Assembly (NCBI GenBank): GCA_945834965.1 | Contig: CAMAHZ010000007.1 | Location: 1 to 17,185 of the forward strand | From: an uncultured Clostridia bacterium | Lineage (GTDB): Bacteria; Bacillota; Clostridia; Christensenellales; Borkfalkiaceae | DNA: 17,185 nucleotides | Reading direction: 5' to 3' | Shown: positions 1 through 5,633 of the stretch, piece after piece | Position numbering within the stretch: the first letter of the stretch is position 1 | Layout: every line of letters starts with the position of its first letter | Program-made: the position numbers and the translations under genes | Notes under the pieces: generated by a model | Databases searched by the model: none | What the model was told of the DNA's origin: nothing | What the model saw: only the letters and a program-made list of their open reading frames with translations

Positions 1-32
1 CAAATAATCATTACAACAATTAAGGTTTTAAA

Positions 33-1151
33 ATGTCAAAATACTTTTCTTTTGAATTACAACACGTTGAAAAATATACCGGTGCGAGAGCCGGTGTTTT
101 TCATACGCCCCACGGCGATATCTTAACGCCCGTCTATATGCCCGTCGGTACGCAGGCGACCGTCAAAGGCATATTGCCCAAGGACTTAAAACAGGCTGGG
201 TCAAGCATAATACTTGCGAACACCTATCACCTTTACGAACGCCCCGGCGACGAGCTTGTAAAAAAGGCTGGCGGTCTGCATAAGTTTATGAACTGGCAGG
301 GTCCTATTTTAACTGACAGCGGTGGTTTTCAGGTCTTTTCGCTTGCCAACTTGAATAAAATCACGGACGAAGGGGTATATTTTAACTCGTCAATCGACGG
401 CAGACGGCACTTTTTCAATCCTGAAAACGCCATAGCCGTGCAGGAAAACCTGGGTGCGGATATTATAATGGCGTTCGACCAGTGTAGCGAATACGGCTAC
501 ACGCACGACCAAGCTTACGCCGCAATGCAACGCACGGCGAAATGGTTAGAGAGATGCGTCGCCGCAAAGAAGAGAGAAGACCAGGCGCTCTTCCCCATAG
601 TGCAGGGCAATTTCTATAAAGATTTACGCGGAAAAAGCTTGGAAATCTGCAAAGAATACGCTGTTGACGGTATAGCAATCGGCGGTCTTTCGGTCGGTGA
701 ACCTAAGCCTCTAATGTACGAAATTTTAGATTATTTAAAGCCTGCAATGCCCGAAAGCGTTCCCCGTTATTTAATGGGCGTTGGCTCGCCCGACTGTCTT
801 ATCGAAGGCGTAAAAAGGGGAGTAGATATGTTCGACTGCGTACTCGCAACGAGAATTGCCCGTAATGGTACGGCGTTCACGTCAAGGGGGAAGGTCGTCG
901 CACGAAACGGTGCGTATAAAGAAGACTTCTCAACGCTTGACCCCGAGTGCGACTGCTATTGCTGTAAAAACTACACCAAGGCATATCTTCGCCATTTAAT
1001 CAACGTTGGCGAAATGCTCTCGGCGCAGCTTTTAAGCTTGCACAACGTAACGTTTTTGCATAAACTAATGGCTGATATGAGAGAAGCAATCTTTGCGGAC
1101 AGCCTTTTAGATTTTGCAGAAGAGTTCTATTCCAAGTACGGTTCACGCTAA
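33..1151 (+). CDS. tgt: tRNA-guanine transglycosylase (queuine/preQ1 tRNA-ribosyltransferase)
   Basis: 372 aa, normal length for bacterial TGT. The enzyme exchanges guanine-34 in the anticodon of GUN tRNAs (Asp, Asn, His, Tyr) for preQ1, a step of queuosine synthesis, in the cytoplasm. Seen directly: the DSGGFQ motif with D95 (general acid/base), the GGLSVGE substrate loop at 217-223, the DMFDCVLATR motif with the nucleophile D268, and a zinc site formed by C306, C308, C311 and H337. The spacing of D268 and the zinc ligands matches the Zymomonas enzyme numbering with a constant offset of 12. The ATG follows a TAAGG sequence at a suitable distance. The 5' neighbour (queA would be typical) lies outside the window. 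It is separated from yajC by 89 nt that hold a promoter, so yajC can be transcribed independently. Identification is secure. Confidence 0.97.
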   Translation: MSKYFSFELQHVEKYTGARAGVFHTPHGDILTPVYMPVGTQATVKGILPKDLKQAGSSIILANTYHLYERPGDELVKKAGGLHKFMNWQGPILTDSGGFQVFSLANLNKITDEGVYFNSSIDGRRHFFNPENAIAVQENLGADIIMAFDQCSEYGYTHDQAYAAMQRTAKWLERCVAAKKREDQALFPIVQGNFYKDLRGKSLEICKEYAVDGIAIGGLSVGEPKPLMYEILDYLKPAMPESVPRYLMGVGSPDCLIEGVKRGVDMFDCVLATRIARNGTAFTSRGKVVARNGAYKEDFSTLDPECDCYCCKNYTKAYLRHLINVGEMLSAQLLSLHNVTFLHKLMADMREAIFADSLLDFAEEFYSKYGSR

Positions 1152-1178
1152 ATTCACACGTTTTTTGCAAAAAATCAC

Positions 1179-1208
1179 TTGCCAAACTTGCCGTTGGTGG
1201 TTTATAAT
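1179..1208 (+). promoter_or_regulatory. Probable sigma-A promoter of yajC
   Basis: TTGCCA (1179-1184), an 18-nt spacer, then a consensus TATAAT (1203-1208). It lies 33 nt before the yajC start codon, whose ribosome binding site GGAG is at 1230-1233. The -35 element is preceded by GCAAAAAATCAC, a sequence that recurs at the scfA promoter. No terminator with a proper loop and U-tract separates tgt from this promoter, so read-through from tgt is also possible. Confidence 0.65.
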
Positions 1209-1240
1209 ATTTTGGTAAAATATATTTACGGAGTAAAAAT

Positions 1241-1744
1241 ATGTTATTTTCTTTATTAGCAGAAGGTAGCACGGCTACGAATAACAACAGCTGGGTATCC
1301 TACGTTCTTATCGGCGTGCTTGTCGTAATTTTAGTTGCGTCTATGATTTTAATGAACCGTCGCAGCAAAAAGCGTGAAAAGGAAGCGCAGGAGCTTATCG
1401 ACGCCGTTAAGCCCGGCAACAAGGTCACCACAATCGGCGGTGTAGTAGGTATCGTCGTTGAAGTCAACCCTGAAGACAACACTTTCGTCTTGGAAACGGG
1501 CAGCGAAGACCACGGCAAGTGCTATATCAAGTTCATTCGTCAGGCAATCTACGAAAGCGACGCAGTAGTAGAAAAGAAAGACGCCCAGTCTAAGTCGGAC
1601 GACGCTAACGTAGCGGCTGAAGAAAGCGTTGAACCCGCTCAGGAAAGCGCAGAAGTTTCCGCACAGGAGCCTGCCGTTGAAGAAGTTGCGCCCGAAACGG
1701 AAGTTAATGAAGAAAAGCCTTCCCAAAAGAGCAAGAAAAATTAA
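1241..1744 (+). CDS. yajC: Sec translocase accessory subunit YajC with long acidic tail
   Basis: 167 aa. YajC is a single-span inner membrane protein that associates with SecDF-YidC next to SecYEG; it is not essential in the organisms where it was tested. Seen here: a short N-terminus, one transmembrane helix at about 19-38, a basic stop-transfer stretch (RRSKKREKE), then the compact cytoplasmic YajC domain with the family-typical KPGNKVTTIGGVVGIV segment (around 61-75). YajC proteins are usually about 90-110 aa; here residues about 112-167 form an added Glu/Ala/Val-rich, strongly acidic, low-complexity tail ending in a lysine cluster. The ATG has a GGAG 7 nt upstream. It sits one small gene and the SCIFF pair away from secD-secF, an arrangement common in Clostridia. 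Identification is secure; the tail has no recognisable function. Confidence 0.93.
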   Translation: MLFSLLAEGSTATNNNSWVSYVLIGVLVVILVASMILMNRRSKKREKEAQELIDAVKPGNKVTTIGGVVGIVVEVNPEDNTFVLETGSEDHGKCYIKFIRQAIYESDAVVEKKDAQSKSDDANVAAEESVEPAQESAEVSAQEPAVEEVAPETEVNEEKPSQKSKKN

Positions 1745-1769
1745 GAAATAACCGTTCTTAAAAATTAAG

Positions 1770-1805
1770 CCCCCGCATATCGTAGATATCGTCGGGGGTA
1801 TTTTT
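1770..1805 (+). terminator. Hairpin and U-tract after yajC, abutting the next start codon
   Basis: A 6-bp GC stem (CCCCCG at 1770-1775 with CGGGGG at 1793-1798) encloses a second 5-bp stem (ATATC/GATAT, loop GTA) and is followed by TATTTTT (1799-1805). This is terminator-like. The U-tract runs directly into the ATG at 1806, and the 3' arm GGGGG is the only purine-rich stretch at ribosome-binding-site distance from it. A second inverted repeat, TTAAGAA/TTCTTAA (1741-1747 and 1755-1761), spans the yajC stop codon. The element probably attenuates read-through; it may also hide the downstream ribosome binding site. Confidence 0.6.
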
Positions 1806-2174
1806 ATGCTTAAAGAAAGCTTTGTTCAAGTTGCAAAGGCAACGCTTTTTGCCGTAGTATTCTCTTTGGTTTACGTGCTTATTTTTACGCTTGTTATTCA
1901 ACTTACGCAATTATCGTCAACCGTAATAAAGCCTGTAAATCAAGTGTTTAAAATAATTGCCATCGCGCTCGGCTCGCTTATTTTTATACGCGGACAAAAG
2001 GGATATATAAAGGGTGCAATCGCAGGGCTGTCTGCGGCGTTAGTCAGCTATATAGTCTTTTCGATTATAGGCGGCTCGTTTGCAATCGGTTGGGCGTTTC
2101 TGCTTGAATTACTAATTTCCGTCGTGGCGGGTATGGTCACAGGGATAATAGCCGTAAACTTAAAAAAATCATAG
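1806..2174 (+). CDS. TIGR04086-type small four-helix membrane protein
   Basis: 122 aa, very hydrophobic. Four transmembrane helices are visible at about 11-34, 43-61, 67-88 and 94-117, with a short RGQKG loop between the second and third and a C-terminal KKS. I assign it to the TIGR04086 family from its size, hydrophobicity, helix count and position between yajC and the SCIFF genes, where that family is found in Clostridia; no catalytic motif is visible and its function is unknown. It has no separate promoter and no good ribosome binding site: the ATG touches the U-tract of the preceding hairpin, and only GGGGG in the hairpin's 3' arm is at a suitable distance. Expression is therefore likely to be low and dependent on yajC read-through. 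The start codon is the only sensible one, since it leaves the first helix intact. Confidence 0.8.
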   Translation: MLKESFVQVAKATLFAVVFSLVYVLIFTLVIQLTQLSSTVIKPVNQVFKIIAIALGSLIFIRGQKGYIKGAIAGLSAALVSYIVFSIIGGSFAIGWAFLLELLISVVAGMVTGIIAVNLKKS

Positions 2175-2193
2175 ACGAAAAAGCAAAAAACAC

Positions 2194-2222
2194 TTGATTT
2201 TTGCCATAACATATAATATAAT
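2194..2222 (+). promoter_or_regulatory. Strong promoter of scfA
   Basis: TTGATT (2194-2199), a 17-nt spacer and a consensus TATAAT (2217-2222), predicting a transcript start near 2229. The -35 is preceded by GCAAAAAACAC as at yajC, and lies inside an inverted repeat, GCAAAAA (2183-2189) with TTTTTGC (2198-2204). A perfect 12-bp palindrome (2232-2243) lies just downstream of the predicted start. It is among the best promoter matches in the window, consistent with high expression of the small peptide. Confidence 0.75.
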
Positions 2223-2231
2223 TTGACTATA

Positions 2232-2243
2232 CGAATTAATTCG
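2232..2243. repeat. Perfect 12-bp palindrome between scfA promoter and start codon
   Basis: CGAATTAATTCG reads identically on both strands. It covers roughly +3 to +14 relative to the predicted transcript start and ends just before the AAGGAG ribosome binding site (2247-2252). The position would suit a repressor operator. The core is AT-rich, so chance is not excluded. Confidence 0.4.
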
Positions 2244-2259
2244 CTTAAGGAGAATGATT

Positions 2260-2418
2260 ATGATTAAGACTATTGCTAAACCCGCAGAAAAGAAAGTAAC
2301 CGCTTGCGGCGAGTGCAGAAGCACCTGCCAGTCTGCTTGCAAGACCAGCTGCACCGTCGGCAACCAGAGCTGCGAAAGAATTACCAGGGAAGAAAACCCT
2401 GAAAAGTTCAATAAGTAA
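2260..2418 (+). CDS. scfA: SCIFF ranthipeptide precursor (six-cysteine peptide)
   Basis: 52 aa, a short gene. Six cysteines at C16, C19, C23, C27, C31 and C38 have the SCIFF spacing (C-x2-C-x3-C-x3-C-x3-C-x6-C), and the segment CQSACKTSCTVGNQSCE is almost the family consensus. Residues 1-15 form the leader recognised by the maturase. In characterised SCIFF maturases a Cys is joined by a thioether to the Thr five residues later; here that would be C27 to T32. Downstream of the last cysteine is a charged extension of 14 residues (39-52), longer than the one or two residues usual in the family. The start at 2260 is chosen because AAGGAG (2247-2252) lies 7 nt before it; the in-frame ATG at 2254 is only 1 nt from that site. 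Its maturase follows 148 nt downstream. The cellular role of SCIFF is not firmly known; a quorum-sensing role has been proposed in some clostridia. Confidence 0.95.
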   Translation: MIKTIAKPAEKKVTACGECRSTCQSACKTSCTVGNQSCERITREENPEKFNK

Positions 2419-2436
2419 TTTTTCTATGACAACTTT

Positions 2437-2467
2437 TTAAGGAGCAGACTGCAATTCTGCTCCTTAA
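2437..2467 (+). promoter_or_regulatory. 12-bp hairpin between scfA and scfB
   Basis: TTAAGGAGCAGA (2437-2448) pairs perfectly with TCTGCTCCTTAA (2456-2467), loop of 7 nt. It starts 18 nt after the scfA stop. No U-tract follows on either strand, so it is not a standard terminator. It is more likely a 3' stabiliser of scfA mRNA or a partial attenuator that lowers scfB expression relative to the peptide. It also sequesters the only AAGGAG in the spacer. Confidence 0.6.
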
Positions 2468-2527
2468 TATTATGTGTTAAATCGGGCTGTCCGTAAAAAA
2501 GTTGCGGCGTGCCCATCTTTATTTTTT

Positions 2528-2548
2528 AAGGCGTTAAATTTACGCCTT
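2528..2548 (+). promoter_or_regulatory. Second hairpin in scfB leader
   Basis: AAGGCGT (2528-2534) pairs with ACGCCTT (2542-2548) around a 7-nt loop, ending 18 nt before the chosen scfB ATG. A T-run precedes rather than follows it, so termination is unlikely. It could limit ribosome loading on scfB, or shape the spacer after RNA processing. Confidence 0.45.
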
Positions 2549-2566
2549 TATACGGTTGATAAAAAT

Positions 2567-3898
2567 ATGGTTCACGTTTTTAAGTATAAAAATTTCAATT
2601 ACATTTTCGATTCCGGCAGCGGCAGTCTGCACGAATGTGACGATAAGACTTACGATTACTTGGCGCATATGTTGGGGCAAAACGTAGATATCTCCTATTT
2701 ATCTCAAGGCGAGATAAAGGAAATAGAAGGCGATATTGCCGCGCTTAAGGCGCAGGGGCTGTTATTTGCTCAGGAGACTAAATCGCGCCCCGTAAAGTCC
2801 AACGAAGTCAAGGCGCTCTGCATTCATATCTGTCACGACTGCAATCTTCGTTGCCGCTATTGCTTTGCGGACGAAGGCGCATATCACTCGAAACGTGAAT
2901 TTATGAGTGAAGAGACGGCTAAAAAGGCAATAGACTTTTTGATTGAAAACAGCGGTCACAGAAAGGTTCTGGAAGTCGACTTCTTCGGCGGCGAGCCCTT
3001 AATGTGCCTTGACACCATTAAAAACGTAGTTTACTACGCAAAGGAAAAGGCGGCGGCAAAGGGTAAGAAATTCCTGTTCACGACGACGACCAACGCCCTG
3101 CTTTTAAACGACGACGCAATAAAATTCTTTAACGAAGAGATGGAAAACGTCGTTCTTTCGCTCGACGGGCGCAAGGAAGTACACGACGCCATAAGAAAGA
3201 CTGTAAACGGTAAAGGCAGTTTCGATTTGGTTATCGGCAATATCAAAAAGTTCGTTGAGTCAAGGGGGGATAAGCACTATTACGTCCGCGGTACGTACAC
3301 GGCTAAAAATCTCGACTTCGCTAAGGACGTACTCTTCCTTGCGGATAACGGGTTCGACTCTATTTCAATGGAACCCGTCGTAACCGACATTGACGATTTG
3401 GCGATTAAGCAAGAGCATCTTCCCACAATCTTAGCCGAATATGAAAATCTTTGCGACGAATATTTAAAGAGATACGAAGAAGGTAACGGATTTAATTTCT
3501 TCCACTTCAACGTCGATTTGGAAGGCGGACCCTGCCTTTCCAAGCGCGTTTCGGCTTGCGGTGCAGGCAACGAGTACTTCTCGGTTGCGCCCAACGGCGA
3601 CCTGTATCCCTGCCACCAGTTTGTCGGCGACGAAAAGTTTAAAATGGGCAACGTGTTCGAAGGAAAGCTTAATTCCGACATTCGTTGCGTGTTTGCTGAA
3701 AACTGCCTGTTTACGAGAAAGAAGTGCGAAGATTGCTTTGCAAAGTACATTTGCAGCGGCGGTTGCAGCGCAAACAACTATCACTTTATGGGCGATTTAA
3801 ACGAGCCCTACGCCATAACGTGCGAAATGATGAAAAAGAGAGTGGAGTGCGGTATGCACGTGCTTGCCCGTAAAAAAGAGTTGGCAAACAAAAATTAA
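2567..3898 (+). CDS. scfB: SCIFF maturase, radical SAM/SPASM thioether synthase
   Basis: 443 aa, matching family length (about 450). It cleaves SAM reductively to install Cys-to-Thr thioether links in the ScfA peptide, in the cytoplasm. Seen: an N-terminal peptide-recognition region (about 1-80), the radical SAM cluster motif C92-x3-C96-x2-C99 in HDCNLRCRYCF, the GGEP motif at 141-144, and a cysteine-rich SPASM/twitch region (C323, C331, C349, C374, C380, C387, C390, C396, C400, C419) that binds auxiliary Fe-S clusters. The frame is open upstream to a GTG at 2474, but MVHVFKYKNFNYIFD is the typical SCIFF maturase N-terminus, so I start at the ATG at 2567. No Shine-Dalgarno sequence precedes it, in contrast to most genes here. 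The 3' end is followed by a strong terminator. Product is secure; start is likely. Confidence 0.95.
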   Translation: MVHVFKYKNFNYIFDSGSGSLHECDDKTYDYLAHMLGQNVDISYLSQGEIKEIEGDIAALKAQGLLFAQETKSRPVKSNEVKALCIHICHDCNLRCRYCFADEGAYHSKREFMSEETAKKAIDFLIENSGHRKVLEVDFFGGEPLMCLDTIKNVVYYAKEKAAAKGKKFLFTTTTNALLLNDDAIKFFNEEMENVVLSLDGRKEVHDAIRKTVNGKGSFDLVIGNIKKFVESRGDKHYYVRGTYTAKNLDFAKDVLFLADNGFDSISMEPVVTDIDDLAIKQEHLPTILAEYENLCDEYLKRYEEGNGFNFFHFNVDLEGGPCLSKRVSACGAGNEYFSVAPNGDLYPCHQFVGDEKFKMGNVFEGKLNSDIRCVFAENCLFTRKKCEDCFAKYICSGGCSANNYHFMGDLNEPYAITCEMMKKRVECGMHVLARKKELANKN

Positions 3899-3927
3899 TT
3901 TGAACGATTAAAAAAATAAAGCCGTAA

Positions 3928-3981
3928 GCGGAGTAAAAATAGTTTTCAATAAGAAAATTATTTGACTACTCCGCCTTTTTT
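3928..3981 (+). terminator. Long-stem terminator after scfB, merged with secD promoter
   Basis: Outer stem GCGGAGTA (3928-3935) with TACTCCGC (3967-3974), then a small internal loop, then an inner 11-bp stem (AAATAGTTTTC with GAAAATTATTT, one G-U pair) and loop AATAA. Six T residues (3976-3981) follow. The stem and U-tract are good for intrinsic termination. The 3' arm contains the -35 box of the secD promoter and the U-tract is part of its spacer. Confidence 0.78.
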
Positions 3982-3990
3982 CTATATAAT
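3962..3990 (+). promoter_or_regulatory. Strong promoter of secD-secF
   Basis: TTGACT (3962-3967), exact 17-nt spacer, consensus TATAAT (3985-3990). Predicted transcript start is near 3997, giving a leader of about 68 nt before secD. The promoter is physically nested in the scfB terminator. Confidence 0.8.
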
Positions 3991-4013
3991 TATAAAGGTT
4001 ATAAAGTATATTT

Positions 4014-4045
4014 CCGCAAGTGCCACGATTTAAGGCGATTTGCGG
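4014..4045 (+). promoter_or_regulatory. Hairpin in secD leader
   Basis: CCGCAA (4014-4019) pairs with TTGCGG (4040-4045); inside, GCC (4022-4024) pairs with GGC (4034-4036) across a small internal loop, with a 9-nt apical loop. It ends 6 nt before the AAGGAG of secD, so it could influence translation initiation. No U-tract follows, so it is not a terminator. Confidence 0.45.
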
Positions 4046-4064
4046 TTACTGAAGGAGAGCTTCA

Positions 4065-5633
4065 ATGGGTAAGACAAAATCTATTGTCATAACCGTTTTG
4101 TTGGCGTTAATAATGGCGGTTGCGGCTTTTTTCGCCGTCGTGTCGTTTGACGTTGGTACGTCGAAGAGATACAATTCGATTTTAAGCAACGTCAGCTTAG
4201 GCGCAGATTATACGGGCTATGCTTACACCACAATCTATCCTGAAGGGGTTATTACCGCTTCGGATTATAACGGTCTTGTAGACGAGTATACGTCCGCCGG
4301 TACGGGTAGCGGATTGACCGACCCTGCAACCAAGTATGAACAATGCGGCAACCTGTACGTTGACAAGGACGAGCATTCCGATATAGACGCACTCAAAGCG
4401 TCGGTTGCGTCGGATGCAAAAATTCTCAACGCAAGGTTTGGTCAAAAGGGTTATTCGTCCTACGGCGTAGCAGTCGAAGACGGCTTGTCAATCAAAATTT
4501 CCGTTCCCACGTATTTCACTTCCGCACAGTTTGCAAGTTTAGACGAAGACGGAAGAAGTACTCGCCTTTCAGCTGCAACTGCGGCTCTGTCAACGATTAC
4601 GTCTGCAGGCACTCTCACGCTGAGAACTTCAGACACTTCAATCGAAACGACGGACGCCAACGGCAACGCAAAGACCTACGATATGGTCAAGCTCGGCAGC
4701 GACGAGTGGGCGGATAAGGCTACGGTCGACGGTTCAAAGACATATTCGCTTTCAAAGGACGACGTAGCGCCTTATTTCAGCTCGATAACGGGCGGAAGTA
4801 TCGGCTCGACGGCAGTTTTAACCTTTAACTTTACGGCAGAAGGAAGAGAGAAGATTAAGGAAATAACCACCTTAGTCGCAAGCTCTTCAAGCCAGACTCT
4901 GTACTTCTTCGTCGGCGACAGCCAGCTCGTGGGTTACAGCAGTTGCACTTCGCCTATCGATTCGGGTTCGATTAGCTTACAGACTAACGACGCAGATACG
5001 GCAAGAAACATTGCAATCACCTTAGATTCAGTCGTAAAGGGCAATGTGCTTTCGTTGCAGTACGGCGACGTAAGCGTTGCTTCTCAAAAATCTAACGGCG
5101 GAATTTCCGCAATTTTAACCTTAGTTGCCTGCGTTCTCTTGTTTGCAGGGCTCGTAGCGTTCTTGACGGTCAAGTATAAAAAGCTCGGTGCAATCACTTC
5201 CGCAATTGCATTCTTATTCGCACTCGTAGAAGTATATGCGCTTCAATTGCTTTCAATCACGGTAACCTTTGCGGTCGTATTTACGTGCGCCGTGCTTATC
5301 GCCCTGTTTGCAATAAGCTGCGCAATCGTATTTGCCGAAGTTAAACGCCTTACCCTTACGGGCAGAACCATTCAGGCGTCCATTAAAGACGCGTATAAAA
5401 ACGTCCTTATGACTATAACCGACCTTCACCTTGTGTTGGTAGTCGTTGCGATTTTACTTGCAACCATAGGCGTTGGCGAAGTTGCCGCTTGCGGTCTTAT
5501 TTCCGTAATAGGCGTCGTGGCAAGCTACGTATTGTACTGGTTCACGAGATTTATGTGGTACGTAACTTCATCCCCCGAAAAGGATAAATTCAAATTTGCA
5601 GGCTTAAAGAGGGTGGTGTACGAAGATGACTAA
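4065..5633 (+). CDS. secD: SecD-like protein translocase subunit, degenerate proton-relay motif
   Basis: 522 aa. SecD with SecF forms an RND-type membrane complex that pulls exported proteins from SecYEG using the proton motive force. Seen: a first helix at about 7-27, a large extracytoplasmic domain (about 30-342) with the family pattern around LTFNFTAEGREKIKEIT (252-268), and five C-terminal helices (about 347-498). The LGLDLxGG motif after helix 1 is reduced to LGADYTG. In the fourth helix the nearly invariant VDANVLIFERI motif is replaced by a segment with no Asp or Asn (I417, S418, C419 where D-A-N is expected); the downstream TGRTIQASI and TITD segments still align. AAGGAG (4052-4057) fixes the start. 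The stop overlaps secF by 8 nt. Membership rests on architecture, partial motifs and synteny; proton-driven function is doubtful. Confidence 0.88.
   Translation: MGKTKSIVITVLLALIMAVAAFFAVVSFDVGTSKRYNSILSNVSLGADYTGYAYTTIYPEGVITASDYNGLVDEYTSAGTGSGLTDPATKYEQCGNLYVDKDEHSDIDALKASVASDAKILNARFGQKGYSSYGVAVEDGLSIKISVPTYFTSAQFASLDEDGRSTRLSAATAALSTITSAGTLTLRTSDTSIETTDANGNAKTYDMVKLGSDEWADKATVDGSKTYSLSKDDVAPYFSSITGGSIGSTAVLTFNFTAEGREKIKEITTLVASSSSQTLYFFVGDSQLVGYSSCTSPIDSGSISLQTNDADTARNIAITLDSVVKGNVLSLQYGDVSVASQKSNGGISAILTLVACVLLFAGLVAFLTVKYKKLGAITSAIAFLFALVEVYALQLLSITVTFAVVFTCAVLIALFAISCAIVFAEVKRLTLTGRTIQASIKDAYKNVLMTITDLHLVLVVVAILLATIGVGEVAACGLISVIGVVASYVLYWFTRFMWYVTSSPEKDKFKFAGLKRVVYEDD

Noticed and set aside
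1161..1174. TTTTTTGCAAAAAA palindrome after tgt considered as a terminator
   Set aside because: It has no loop and no GC stem; it would not form a stable RNA hairpin and partly belongs to the sequence shared with the scfA promoter.
1349..1726. Minus-strand 125-codon open frame opposite yajC
   Set aside because: It mirrors the repetitive acidic codons of the YajC tail, has no ribosome binding site and an unnatural Phe/Arg-rich composition.
2254..2256. ATG at 2254 as the scfA start
   Set aside because: Only 1 nt from AAGGAG; the ATG at 2260 has the normal 7-nt spacing.
2260..2418. Small six-cysteine gene considered as a metallothionein or ferredoxin-like fragment
   Set aside because: The cysteine spacing and CQSACKTSCTV core are SCIFF-specific and the matching maturase is adjacent.
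2471..2482. TATGTGTTAAAT before scfB as a promoter, since the rpsO promoter contains an almost identical TATGTGTTAAA
   Set aside because: No reasonable -35 is found at 16-18 nt upstream (TTCTGC at best), so an scfB promoter is not supported.
4020..4052. Ten-codon GTG frame in the secD leader as an upstream regulatory peptide
   Set aside because: No ribosome binding site, no ATG and no arrest-peptide features; the stop overlaps the secD ribosome binding site only by chance as far as can be seen.
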